Shown: positions 11,552 through 23,210 of the stretch, in pieces
How positions within the stretch are numbered: position 1 is the stretch's first letter
Layout of the letters: each line of letters opens with the position of its first letter
Assembly (NCBI RefSeq): GCF_002105155.1
Contig: NW_019028985.1
Coordinates: 186,001 to 250,000 of the forward strand
DNA: 64,000 nt
Source: Lobosporangium transversale
Taxonomy: Eukaryota; Mortierellomycota; Mortierellomycetes; Mortierellales; Mortierellaceae
Reading direction: 5' to 3'
The notes under the pieces: model-generated
What the model saw: the letters and a program-made list of their open reading frames with translations, nothing else
What the model was told of the DNA's origin: nothing
Database searches by the model: none
Position numbers and translations under genes: made by a program

Positions 11552-12232
11552 TTGTTAGGGTAAGGAAGCCGTTGAACGTACTGGGGAGTAAAAGACAAGA
11601 AAAGAAAGAAAGTAAAGGAGAATGACTTCACGCTGGATGAATGGGACAAAATAGTAGGGACTGAATAAGCAAAGGAGATAGAGTGAGAAAGAAGAGAGAA
11701 GAGAAGATGTGGATAAGGGTAGCCCACAGAGCTGAACTCATTAGATCGCAGAACTTGTAACCAACCATTCATATCGGATTGTATGATGAAGCATTGACTT
11801 TGTCATGTTAAAAACTAGCCTGTGCTTTTTGATAAAAAAAAACAGAGACCAGGATTAGGCGTTGGGGATTTGTATTGTTTTATTTGCCCATGGCATAAAG
11901 TTTTCAATGGCTCTTTCTTGAATACCCAAAAATCCGGGAAAAGCAAGACGTTAAATTGTAAAAGCGTTAGATTTGCGGGCAACTTTTATTATGATTATTA
12001 TTATTATTTACGTATGGAGTGCTCTCGTGCTGTCAGCTTTTCATACCCTTCTTTATGAACCGTAATGATGGTGGATCCCACTTAAACAAATTCGCGTCTA
12101 TCAAAGAGTAAATCGCCACATCAATCCCATCTCACGGTAAATGATCAGAACATCATATTAGAAGGGAAAAAACAAAGTTTCTGTCGCCTTATACAATAGT
12201 CTTGCTATTTTCGGTCTTTTTCAGCAGAGGTT
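11552..12232. other. Intergenic, probable promoter of the orphan gene
   Basis: No supported gene. The strand upstream of the orphan is pyrimidine-rich (about 11,600-11,720), typical of a fungal leader or promoter. The rest is AT-rich with an (ATT)n-like patch near 11,990-12,007. Confidence 0.45.
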
Positions 12233-13464
12233 TCAAACAGAAGAACTCGATTTCTTCTTGCGTAAAATATATCTAACAGTCCGAAGTACCTGTGCGGGCG
12301 CTCGTGTGCCAACGCGGGCCGCAATGGTGAGCCATTGAGGTCCAAATTGCTCATATGCCTCTAATGCCCGTTTCATCTCATCCTGGGAAAAGCACCCATA
12401 GTTTCCATTATGATAAATTGAGTGAAAATGAGCCCGACACTGGATTTCGTCCCTTGCACCAACGTACTCGGCTAGCTCAATCCAATCCACTGACTTGAGC
12501 TCTTTGGATTCTGGCTGTAGTAACGGCTTGTCTTTATCCTCGCTCGAAGCTGCAGCAGCTGGGGGGTACTTTCCATCTTTTGACCTAGAAGGGGCATCAG
12601 TTCCACGAACATTCACGATCATTTGAAAATTGTTTCCGATTTGTTGTTTCAAAGCTTGTATCAGTCGCCGATCTTCATCTCCATGCCACGCACCTGGGCT
12701 CCATGAGATTGGTCGGTTCAGTTGTGCCCAGCGACGACAACATGAGGTCGAAGCTCTGTTAAGTACAGAGACGTTGCCATCCTCGTCTGTGATTACCCCG
12801 CCCGAAACCCTACACCAGAGATATGGTTCGTTTTGACACTTCTTAACCAGACATTCTAACAGTTGGTCATTCTCCTCCGTCCAGGGTTGCTTAGCGTTTA
12901 TGACCTGGAGATGAGGTTTTCGAATAGGACCGATTTTTTCTTTAACTTGTAACTTCAGCGTCATCAAGTCTTCAGGGATATTGCTCGCCTCGTCACTCTC
13001 TTTCAGCGAGGTAGCAATATCCTTTAGGCTTTCTAGATCCCACCGTCTTGCATATTTAGTCAGAATTCCAGTAGGTCTAGCAGGTACATTAAATGCTAAT
13101 GAACGGAGTTGTTCGTTTCGAATTGAGCATAGGCGATGGTTGACAGAATCTGTGGTGCGTCCTGGGAAATGATCAATGATCTCAAAACAGGATTTGCCAT
13201 CTTGAATAGCTTTGCAGATCACTTGATCTTCCTCAGGAGTCCAATTCGGGCCTCTTCTTCCTTTAATATCCACTTTTCGCCTCCATAGTTTTTCTTCGGA
13301 AGTAATCTGCTTTTCGACATGATAACGTGATATTGATTGTGTAAGTTGAATTGATGACTAGATTGAGATTGTGATAAAAGGAAATGAAAAGAGGTTGTAG
13401 TCGGTTGCCTGACTTGCTGTAGAAGCCTCCCAATTACAAAGCCGATCCTGAGAATCCTTTGCAT
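12233..13464 (-). CDS. Myb/SANT-like repeat protein
   Basis: The main exon (about 13,309-12,233) encodes several Myb-like helical repeats. The first is NWTPEEDQVICKAIQDGKS with FPGRTTDSVNHRL. The second is PWTEENDQLLECLVKKC with SCCRRWAQL. The third has WHGDEDRRLIQALKQQIG, and the last is FSQDEMKRALEAYEQFGPQW with WLTIAARVGTRAPAQV. Regularly spaced Trp residues and acidic starts are typical of Myb/SANT DNA-binding repeats, so a nuclear DNA-binding role is likely; targets are unknown. The frame stays open upstream to about 13,360 without a Met. I suggest a short first exon with ATG at 13,464 and a 128-bp intron (13,437-13,310), but that end is uncertain. With it the protein would be 367 residues. 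Confidence 0.7.
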
Positions 13465-14663
13465 TTTTTCATGCCAAGGGGCCAAAGTTTCTAAATTTGA
13501 AACTCACGGTCACATGTGCATAAATTTTAAAACTTTCCTTGACATTGTCAAGGTCGAAAAGATTGCCTCACAGTGTTGATGTCTAAAACCATTACTTGGC
13601 CAAGTTAAGATATTTCACAATTTAATAGGATAGATAATATTTATCAATATAATATCCAAACAATGACAGGCAAAGTGGTTCTTCTCTAACATTATGCCGC
13701 TGTTTGAAAACACAATAAAAATGGTCAACTTGGCCATGTTCAGGAGCGGCCAAGGACCAAATAAACAAAGAGACTTCAGAGGCTGTGGAGAAGAAAGATC
13801 AGGATCAGAGAACTACGAAAGATTTCCAGTGCTGACAAATGATCAGGCCAAATGGGGTCTCACAGGTTCATATGACTGATGCCTCTTACAATAACCCACT
13901 CTATCCGGAAAAAAACAACACGTTTAACTCAAGGATCTGGCCCCGCATGGCGATCTTCAAGAGTGCAAGAGTGTAACTGTTGACGAAAGCTGCAGAATAA
14001 GCAGTAAAGAGAAGTATACCATCTGGGGTTAGCAGCCTCGGCAAAGACACACTGCACACTATGCACATTATGGGTGAGACCGCCGCCCCGACGCGTAATA
14101 AAATCAAATCGTTGCTACTTTACTAGAAACTTCTCAGCGGTAGAGTTAAAATAAAGTTTTAAGGTGATTGAAGATGAATCTTTACTGGCATATCATAGAG
14201 GTAGTGAGTTTTACCATGTTAACACAGTTGTTGGGACTAATAGAAGGGTCCATGTTCAAAGCGTCCAGCCTCCAGTGCTCAATACTAAATTATAGTTTAC
14301 TGACGGGTCTAGAAATCCTCATTTATGCCATTACTGCCATTGCTATAGCAGGCGTCAATGCGCTGCTACACTACTTCTAGCGACATCCAATAAGCATTGG
14401 GGATTAGACTTTTATTTCATTCACATTACAGCAAACCCTATTAATCCTATTAAATCCTCAGAAACAAGTGACACACTCGCCCAACAACAGGAGATGATGT
14501 GGGAAAAAACGATTGATTACAATTGCTTGGTCACTAAATGTTTACTGGCCGCCTGGTCTCCCTGCAGACAAACACACAGATGCATATTATTTTTTGATGC
14601 TAGCGTACGAGTAAGCTCCAGAGCGTCTTTACATCATCCAATATACGACTCCGCATTGAGCTA

Positions 14664-14727
<64 letters not shown>

Positions 14728-15070
14728 GTAATAAAAACATGGTATGGGGGAAAAAAGCCAAGTCATCTGGGCGCTCCTTCGATCTTTCTTCTCGAATATA
14801 TCATGCACTACCAAAAATATTCAAACCTTAACGAGAGCTAGAATCGTTGTTATGATCATGTCATGTCATTTAATGCTATTCTAGCAATGAATAGAAGAAA
14901 AATATAAAAAAAAATTGCCCAGTACCGATTGGATACCTGCATTCTGCCCCATCTTATGCTCTCCAAAAATCAAAGAGTGCCACGGGACAACTATGCACCT
15001 CATTTCCTTTCATGGTTGAAAAAAGACAAAGCCTTGAAAGCGCACTGGTGGCATATTCTCTTGCCACCTC
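13465..15070. other. Long intergenic stretch, no supported gene
   Basis: Only short, unrelated open frames occur here (for example 13,694-13,879 and 14,168-14,380), without family features or good splice partners. It contains the AAT microsatellite listed separately. The right end is probably the promoter region of the cysteine dioxygenase gene. Confidence 0.4.
14668..14727. repeat. (AAT)n microsatellite
   Basis: About twenty tandem AAT units in intergenic DNA. It creates a spurious poly-Tyr open frame on the minus strand. Confidence 0.95.
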
Positions 15071-15077
15071 TATAAAG
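15071..15077 (+). promoter_or_regulatory. TATA box of cysteine dioxygenase gene
   Basis: TATAAAG about 200 bp upstream of the start codon, followed by a CT-rich leader interrupted by an A run of about 27 bases (15,140-15,166). Confidence 0.5.
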
Positions 15078-15276
15078 GTTCACCTGTTCACAACAAGACT
15101 TGTCCTTTCCTTGACTCTTCAAGCCTCGTCTACCCCAACAAAAAAAAAAAAAAAAAAAAAAAAAAAAGAAAAGAGACAGAATAAACAGAAAACCAACTCT
15201 ACTTCTCTCTTCGACTCATCTCTTTCATTCATACTTCCATCACCTTCATTCATCCTTTGCCTCCTTTGATTACAAA

Positions 15277-16277
15277 ATGAACTCCATTCAAATTTCCTCA
15301 TTCACCCCAAGTACATTGTGTACTTCTACTACTCCCGTGCTGCCCGAAAGTGATCATATGCCCATCAACTCCGAACAAGATGGTGTAAATGCCACTCCAT
15401 ATCCTAAAAATGATGCCAATGTCCCCGTTCCAAAAGACCTTGACGACCTTGTTCGCCTTTTGCACCTCGAGTTAGGTGATAATGGTCTAGACAGCGATGG
15501 TGTTGATGTCGAAAGAATCCAGAAGCTAATGGCCAACTACAAGTCTAATGAACAGGACTGGTCCAAGTACGCTCTCTTTGATAAGGGTCGCTACACACGT
15601 AACCTTGTTGATGATGGGAATGGCAAATTTAATCTTATGATCCTTGCCTGGCCAGAGACTATTGGAAGGTAAAAAGAAGCATTCCTTCTGCCAGACCATG
15701 TGTTCGCTTCATGCTCTCTGTGTTCCTTTCTGAACTAACATTTCTGAGTATTTTCTATCATTTCCTCTCTCTCCGAAAATTTAAATAAATAAAAAATAAA
15801 ACCAAATGCAATGGCCTTACGTATCCTAGTGCCATCCATGATCACTCTGGCTCCCACTGTCTCATGAAGATCCTTGATGGGGAACTCAAAGAGACCCTTT
15901 ACCACTGGCCAGAAAAGCTCATTCAAGAGTCAGACAACACAGACTCTGGTGTTGGTAGTGATAACAGTGATGATGAAGATAAGAAATCCGCCACCACAGC
16001 GATGAAAGTCAAGAAAGAGACATTCCTGCAAAGAGATACCGTCGCATATATGCACGACAAGCTGGGCTTACATGCTGTTGCCAACCCACTTAAAACACAG
16101 GGCTCAATCTCCCTCCACCTTTACACTCCACCTTACGAGACTTGCAAGACGTTCAATGAACGCTCGTCCAAGGCCCGCTCATCCGGCAAATGTGTGTTCT
16201 ACTCTTCCCGGGGTCAAAAGATTGAATCCTGTCCTTCTGTAGAGTACTTAAAGTGCTCCCTGACAAATACCAAATAA
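15277..16277 (+). CDS. Cysteine dioxygenase type I
   Basis: Two exons (15,277-15,668 and 15,830-16,277) join to 279 residues. The enzyme oxidises cysteine to cysteine sulfinate in the cytosol, the entry step of cysteine breakdown to taurine or sulfate. The metal-binding cupin core is clear. HDHSGSHC gives the first two iron-binding His (134, 136) and the Cys (141) that forms the thioether cofactor. LGLH gives the third His (212), and LYTPPYETC gives the partner Tyr (229). The splice junction falls just before this motif (AG|T GCC ATC CAT). About 70 extra N-terminal residues and an acidic/Lys insert at about 163-193 are not part of the usual ~200-residue animal enzyme. All catalytic residues are present, so it should be active. 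Confidence 0.92.
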
Positions 16278-17371
16278 GGAGCTATTTAGGAATTGCTTAA
16301 AGTCGGTTTTGCAAGTTCCAGACTCTTTGTTTGTTTGTTTGTTTGTACGTGGGTGAATTTGAATGTGGGAACTGTGATATTGTGCATGTGTTTAGTAGAA
16401 AGGGATCGATGACAGCAAAATGGCGTAAAAAGAAGTCGACTAGTTTCTCCGCGTTGAGCCTTCAAGATTGATACTCTGCTTTTTTTTTTTTCCTCGTCTG
16501 CGCCTGAACTTCCTTTGTTTCCAAAATATTCGATGGCCCCGCTTTCTCCGCGCCCAACCTCTTCATTTTTCTATTGTCATAGATACTAAGCTGAGTGTAA
16601 ATCCTTTCTTCATTCGCCCTGTCAATATATCCAATAAAGAATAATATTGTGCTACCCAGAATAAACATCGTCTTTGCCTATTCTCACGCCTTAATCAATC
16701 CCCTATTTTCATCAAATTCCACGTTTCCACGTACAAATAAAACAAAACAAAGTGATTTAAATACGTGATGAGTACCGAAAAGACACACGTGATATTACTG
16801 GAAATAAGGTGACGTTACTTTGCTTTAGATCCCGACAAAGATTGTGCTGTTAACAGATAGGCAATGCAATGTCAGCTGAAAAAAGTTTTGCTGTCTAAAG
16901 TGTGAGTTGCGAGTGCGAGTGTGAGTGCAGGTGGTGTGAATGCAAGCGAAAGTGTAAGTGGCGATTGAGAGCAAGAACGTGAGGACAATGAACTCCAGTA
17001 GTCTACTCTCCAAGAACAAAGGTATAAGGAAAGGGACACTGGGTCTGTGTATCGTGTGTAAGTTGTTAGGAGTTTTTATGTAATATTTTGAAGAGCAAGC
17101 AGTATGCAAATGAGAGGATGAATTGAAAGGAAAAGTGGACGTTGGAAGACATGAATGTAGAATGCAGCATTGTGTGATGCTTGGGTTAAGAAAAAGGTAA
17201 GAGAAGAAAGGTTGGTAGTCAGTAATAGTAAGTATATTGAGTATTTTGATAGAACGTATTTTTACTGAGCCCGATGGTGCCATCTATAGACCGATTGCGC
17301 CATCGCGTCTTTCTAGGGATTTTATTGGCCAATCTTTAATATTGTTTGAGACAACTCACGTGAATTAGATT
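16278..17371. other. Convergent 3' spacer
   Basis: Lies between the stop codons of cysteine dioxygenase (+) and the ankyrin/dilute gene (-). It shows (TTTG)n near 16,327-16,346 and a GAGTGC/GTGAG-type imperfect repeat near 16,900-16,960. No open frame with family features is visible. Confidence 0.45.
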
Positions 17372-20300
17372 TCAGAAATACGCGTCCTTATCAAGGAGAG
17401 ACATGATTTCCTGAGGGATATGAGGCACAAACACCCTTTCTGTGTTTTCGTCGCGGGTACCTAAATTCTCTGGCACATCAAAGTATAACCAATGCCGGCT
17501 GCTCTTGACCTTGGCAGATTCATCGTCGTATTTATCAATTGGTTCATTAATGGAGGCACTAGAGCGTGACCTGCGCCGGACAGCACCAGCATCTTTCACT
17601 TCATCAGTGTAAGGACTCGAACTCGAACTTGGACTCGAATCAGAAGCACTTGAGCTAACCCATTGTATAATACTATTTCTCCTGGATAAGGGTACTTTCA
17701 ATCCAGACGTAGAGCTCATACTCTGACGCCTGACCTTCTCGGTATCGGCAACAACCTGTAGCACGTACTTGGTTACCTCAGCTGGCAATTGTATTTCATC
17801 CACTTCGTAACGGTAAGAACTGACCACATGCTTGATCTGCGTTGGGTTTAATAGATCGAGCTTCCTGCGTGTTTCAATCCACATTGCCAAGTCCTTCTGT
17901 TGTGATAGGACCTGCAATAGCTGTAAGAGCTGAACCACATGTGCTAGATGAGATGCCAATAATGAAGGCAGTCGATTGTTGCAGAGCCAATCCTCAAGAA
18001 TCGAAAGATTTAGTCGAGCCTGGAGAGCTTTGCTTCGTGACAGGTACTTTCGGTTTTGGATCATGGAGTTGAAGATCTCACAAGAAATATAATGCAGGAG
18101 TTGCGCAACGACATATTGTATGATCTGTGGATGGATGTCGTAGATCTGCATCACAAACAAAAGTGAAGACAGCATTGTGGTCACTGTTTTTGGCGAAATG
18201 CCTCTCTGCTCCGGTGAAGGCGATCTTTGCATCTGTAAAGACATCCTTCCAATAGGTTCTTGAACTAGGTCCTGGTTGAAAACCGCTACTGGTGCACTTG
18301 CACGTTTGTTGGCCCTGCTCATCCTATTCCCACTTGCAATGCCTCGCCAAAAACTAAAAGCCCAATCTGACTGAAACTGAATCTCATTCATACCCACAAT
18401 TGTATCGTGTTCTAAAATCGCTGGCTTTAGGACCGGCTCAATCCTCTTTTCTGCATCTAAAATGATCATCCGGACCATGTCTTGTAAAACTGTTTCTAAT
18501 TGAGCCTGATATATCCCTGAAGCGACACGTAGACTTGAATCCTTACGAAGGAAGTGGAGAAGGGAGCTTGTATTGGATATCCAAAATGCATTCAATGTCA
18601 TATCAGTCTAAATAGTAACGTTTGAATGCACGGATATACCAAAGTTAGGAACGTTACAGCTGCAATTACTGAGCATATAGTTACCAAACTCATAGGTGGC
18701 TACATGTGTACCTTCGTGGTCGATTGAATTGCTGTCACTGTAGCATCTAGGAGCTCATCCAATAGTTCCGGTGTACTAAAATTATGTGCAAACCGTGCGG
18801 CAAGGAAGATCACGTATGCAGGTATAGGTTTATAAGACCTCGACCGCCCTGGCTCCATCTTAACGATGATGGTCTCAATAATATGTGGAATGTCGCTGCT
18901 CGAAAACACAAACATTTGATCTGGTAGACAATTTTCCCAGTCAAACTCGCCTTCCTCTTCAGCCTAGATTGATCAATCCGTGATCCCGAAGATTCAATAT
19001 AGATTGGGACACACAACGCGTGGTTATGGCAGTCATTAGAGAAAAAGGAGTAATTGTTAGTTTTCTAAAAAAAAAAAAAAAATAGTATTATGTATATGTG
19101 GACGTATTTCTCTTTTTTCTTTTCTTTTTTTCTTTCCTTCTTTTCTTTCCTTCTTCCTTTTTTTGTTGCTAGCAGGGACACTCTCATTTGGTCGCCCTTT
19201 CTTTTGAAATCCTCAGACCACACATAATGCAACCACAAATGTTGCCCCTTGCAGCATAATTTGTCGACAATTCGTCCTAACATCTACAGACATGTTTTTC
19301 TGACAAAGGCACTAAAAAAAACTCACCTGATCGGACAAGATTCTGTCGCCTCCCATCATGATATCAGACAGGATTTCGTTATTCTCCAATCTATCTGGGT
19401 ATAGTCGACTGTTCTGAACACTGATCTCGTTATAAAACTGTTCATAATCAAGAAGCGTCGCATTGGCTCGCATAAACGTGCAGTCACTTGCAAAGGACGT
19501 CCGAGACACTGGCTCTTGAAAGATCTGAGCAATCTTTGTGGTATCATTTGGGTCGTGTTTCAAGAAGTCAGCAACAGTGCGTCCTTTGGCCGTTTGAGCT
19601 GATGGAGAAGCGCCATGCTCCAGAAGCAGTCGAACAATACCTTCGTGCTTATTGTTGGTAGCCCAAACGAGGGCTGTCCAGCCGAATTTATCACATGCAT
19701 CCACTTGGGTACCTGCATTGAGGAGCATAGAGACAGCAGCAGTCTGCCCAAAGCACGATGCATAAATCAGAGGCGTCGATCCATCTTCCTCATGGGTGTT
19801 GATATCTACCCAATCACGAAAGTTGTCGAGAATATCAGTGAGTCTACCCAAATCTCCATTGGAAGCTGCTCTAGCAAAGAGTGCTGACATCCTAGCCCTT
19901 TTTTCCTCATCAGTGGTATTCCAAGCCATGATCGCTTGTGGATCATCCAATTGCTCAAGATCAAAGGTGGAGGACTGATGGGAGGGCGATGGATCAGGAA
20001 TGGGATCCGTAGCTTCCTGACTTTGTTTTACTACTAACCGTTCGACGTCCTGGAAAGGTCCATTCATTGTATTATCTGAGAGCGACAATGGAAGTGTCCT
20101 GGGAGACCGTGCGTTCATAGGTCCATTTATGCTAGTAAGAAAATCACCTTCACCTTCTTGGTGACTGTAGTAGTCCTGATTAACTTTTAGGCTTTGATTG
20201 AGGCGTGATCTAGGGTTAAAAAGGTTGTGTTCCTGGCAGAGATCGCTGTTTCCAGAGGGCTCGCATTCATTGATGTCTGAAAGGGGAGAGTCAAGCCCAG

Positions 20301-20424
20301 AATGGGTTCGTCGGTGCGTGTCTGATACAGCGTCATCATCCATTGAAGACATGGATAAGTATGAGAGCCTTTTGTGCATGTGGGGGATGGGCGAAGCCAT
20401 ATCTAAAGAGTCGAGCGGGTTCAT
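17372..20424 (-). CDS. Ankyrin-repeat and dilute (DIL) domain protein
   Basis: Three exons (20,424-19,327, 18,963-18,712, 18,607-17,372) join to 861 residues. The N-terminal ~170 residues are Ser-rich and probably disordered. Ankyrin repeats span about 180-295 (DGSTPLIYASCFGQTAAVSM, then FGWTALVWATNNKHEGIVRL). A dilute-type helical domain follows from about 385 to 720. Its hallmark in myosin V and related tethers is visible as LLHYISCEIFNSMI followed by ARLNLSILEDWL. Fungal ankyrin-plus-DIL proteins are known, but their cellular role is poorly defined; a trafficking or cytoskeletal adaptor role is inferred from the domain. The C-terminus is Ser-rich. Exon 2 joins in phase 0 at both ends, with donor and acceptor matching consensus. 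Confidence 0.82.
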
Positions 20425-21597
20425 AATTAGAATGGAGGTGGAAAAATAACTGTTTCAGGGTATAATGAAGGAATGGAATGAAAAGAAAAGAATGAGAGTT
20501 TGAATGAGAAGAATGAATTTGGCAGTGAATAAGATTCACTTGGAGAGTGGCAGTGAGCAGCAGGCGAAGCAAGAGGGAAGAAGTGATGATGCCATGCATA
20601 CGCTCCCACGCACCGTGCAAAAAAAAAAAAAAAAAAAAAAAAAAAAGGTACCCTAGCTAGATAATCAGTTACTCAGGGCTGATCAAGTAAGAACAATAGA
20701 ACAGCAATGCTTAGGGACGGGATAACAAAAAGGGGAGGGAGGACGGCAAAGAAAGAAAAGCTTTGTTTGCTTGTTTTCATTTTGATCTTGCCTTTTGATC
20801 AGAATTTTGATCTTTTGTCGTATTTTTTTTATTTTTTTATTTGTGCATTCGGAAGCAACACTCAAAAGGCGTAGATACACTTGAGGTGCCTAATGTTATT
20901 ATTTTAACTGTAAGCAAGCTTAGTCTAGCGAGGTGTGGATAAAGACATGAGGATGTGTATGGGCATGGGCAGGATCAAGAAATAGACGAGAACATTTCAG
21001 TGCGCAAAGCACAACGTCTGATCAAAAATAGTGCATTCGCAAGGTCATCATCCAACCTGCACACAACGCATGCTTTTAAGCATATCCGGGAATGGGAAAG
21101 GAGGCAGGCAATCAATATGAAGTGAGTCGTCTTATCGTTCCGATAGATGGAGATATGAGATGTGGTTTAAGCAGGATCAGGATTGTACGAATCTTGCTGC
21201 AGATAACGGATCCATTGTCTATTGACGTTATTTCTATCCGACGGGGCCTAGGATCTTTAATGTCAATAAAAAAAAAAAGGGAAAAAGCGTGTAAACATGC
21301 CACGCGATATATTTACCACACAACTTCATAGGCCACCTTCCTCACATCATACTCTTCAGCGCCAACATTTTGTGCTGTCTACCTATCAATTGGGTTGAGT
21401 GGGATGACGCGTTCGTATTGGCTAAAAACAGTTTTTTGGTCATATTCATAATGCACTAACAAATTATTGAAAATCGAAAATGGAAAGGCAAGTCCATTAA
21501 TGTAATAACAAATGATAAAAAAAAAGTCCATTGCAATTCTCATTACCCTTATTTCTCACATTTCTCATTTGTAAACAACACGAATATACATTCGATT
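20425..21597. other. Divergent intergenic region
   Basis: Lies between two divergently transcribed genes. It contains an A run of about 26 bases (20,621-20,646) and AT-rich patches, but no supported gene. The 20,430-20,600 part is pyrimidine-rich on the minus strand and is probably the leader or promoter of the ankyrin/dilute gene. Confidence 0.45.
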
Positions 21598-23104
21598 ATG
21601 ACTGCAGCTACAAGAATATCGCGTATGCGTGCACTCCTTGCCATGCAACCTACATGCAATGTTGCTTTGGCTAGAATTTCTATGCGTGCTCCTATTCATC
21701 GCCACCTTGGCCGCGTAGCAGCCGTCACTACGATTCAGACAAGGGTAGGTAATATGAGCTAAGGCTCAACTACATTGCTTCTTTTCAATCGCCCTTGGTT
21801 GACTCCCTTCCATAGGTGATCGATCTTCGTGGAGATCGACCCTCCAGCAACATTACAGCCTTGACATTCATATCGCAATTTGACAAGATTCACTGATTAA
21901 TTCATTTTTTCATTTTTTCACCACGTTGTTTGTTGACAGGAAGCATGGAAGCCATGGATGATGGCCACAGCTGCGACTGTGGGAGTTCTTTCCTGGCAAT
22001 TAGGGCATTCCTTTGTGGAAGCTGAAAGCCCTACAACAAGTAAAACAGTTATCGGTAAGAGCCGAAACAAACAAAAAATAGAAAATCAAAATCAAATGTC
22101 ATCGTTCCGAAATGCGACCGATTTTAGCGCAGCATTCATATCCCGAGCATTTCCATATGTGTTGTGTTCCCATAGCTCTCACTTCTCGCTGGTTACCTGA
22201 TGACTTCATTCCCTGATCATATTTTACTAAAACTTTTCCCTCTTAATCTTCCAAGACCCGGACTCGAAGGCTGCATTCCCTCGGCACATTCGTTCCGAAG
22301 ATGGCTCTCCTGCACGTCTTCTTGGCCTTGGAGTTCGCAAGATCACGTTTCTCAGAGTTCAAGTCTATGTCGTGGGACTCTATATGAAAGAGTCAGATCT
22401 GGATGACCACAACAGTCGCTTCCGTGCTATGCCCGAGGTCCAAAAATTCCAGCGGACAGATCAGATGAGTGCTGACACTGCTTTCAAAGCCATCGTCCAA
22501 ACACCTATAGAGCTGATCTTAAGGATCGCTCCCGTCAAAGAAACTAATGGCCCTCATCTTCGAGACGGCTTCACTCGAAACTTGACTCAGGCTGCTAAAA
22601 CCCAAAAATTGAGCGAGCCCGATAATGAGGTATAGAAAATGAATGCGTTTCGTGGTACAATGCAAACAACATTTATCTCTTACTTACCAATGCGATTTGA
22701 TCATAATCAATGATGATGTATAATAACATTGCAGGAGGCCATGGAAGGCATTATGCAGTTTAAGAACTTATTCCCCAAAGGCAAGATCAGCACCAACCAG
22801 GCTCTTATTTTCCGCAAGTCTCCTGATGGTTCGATGACAATTCAACTTGATGTATGTTTCTTTTTTTAAATACATTACAGTAATATATTAAAAGATATCT
22901 ATGGGACGGATCATTCTATTTTATTTAGAATTGCTAACCTATCATGGTAATTCGCTAATGCTCTAGGATGAGGTCTTGGGAACTACACGCAATCGCTGGG
23001 TCATTGAAAATTTCTTCCTTGGTTATCTCCGGAGCGACAGTCCTATTAGCGAAAAGGCGCGTGACAGCATTGCTCAGGGAATTCAAGATCTTTTGCTGCA
23101 GTGA
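21598..23104 (+). CDS. Aim18-like mitochondrial chalcone-isomerase-fold protein
   Basis: Five exons (21,598-21,744, 21,940-22,054, 22,256-22,629, 22,735-22,851, 22,967-23,104) join to 296 residues. The N-terminus is rich in Arg and Ala and poor in acids (RISRMRALLAMQ), as in a mitochondrial presequence. WKPWMMATAATVGVLSW could be a single membrane segment. The chalcone-isomerase fold is shown by LLGLGVRKITFLRVQVYVVG and, near the end, NRWVIENFFLGYL. Fungal Aim18/Aim46 proteins share this fold and localise to mitochondria. They are thought to be heme-binding rather than flavonoid enzymes. Introns are short, and all joins keep the frame. Confidence 0.82.
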
Positions 23105-23210
23105 ATGTTACAACCACAAGGAAAATAAAGTCACCATTTTTTTGCCAACGGTCTCAAAGATTATGTTTATGTTGTATTACGTGATGGGAAGAGTAATTTT
23201 CTATTCTGTA

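Noticed and set aside
14629-14814. Open frame with a poly-Tyr run
   Set aside because: Entirely a by-product of the (AAT)n microsatellite.
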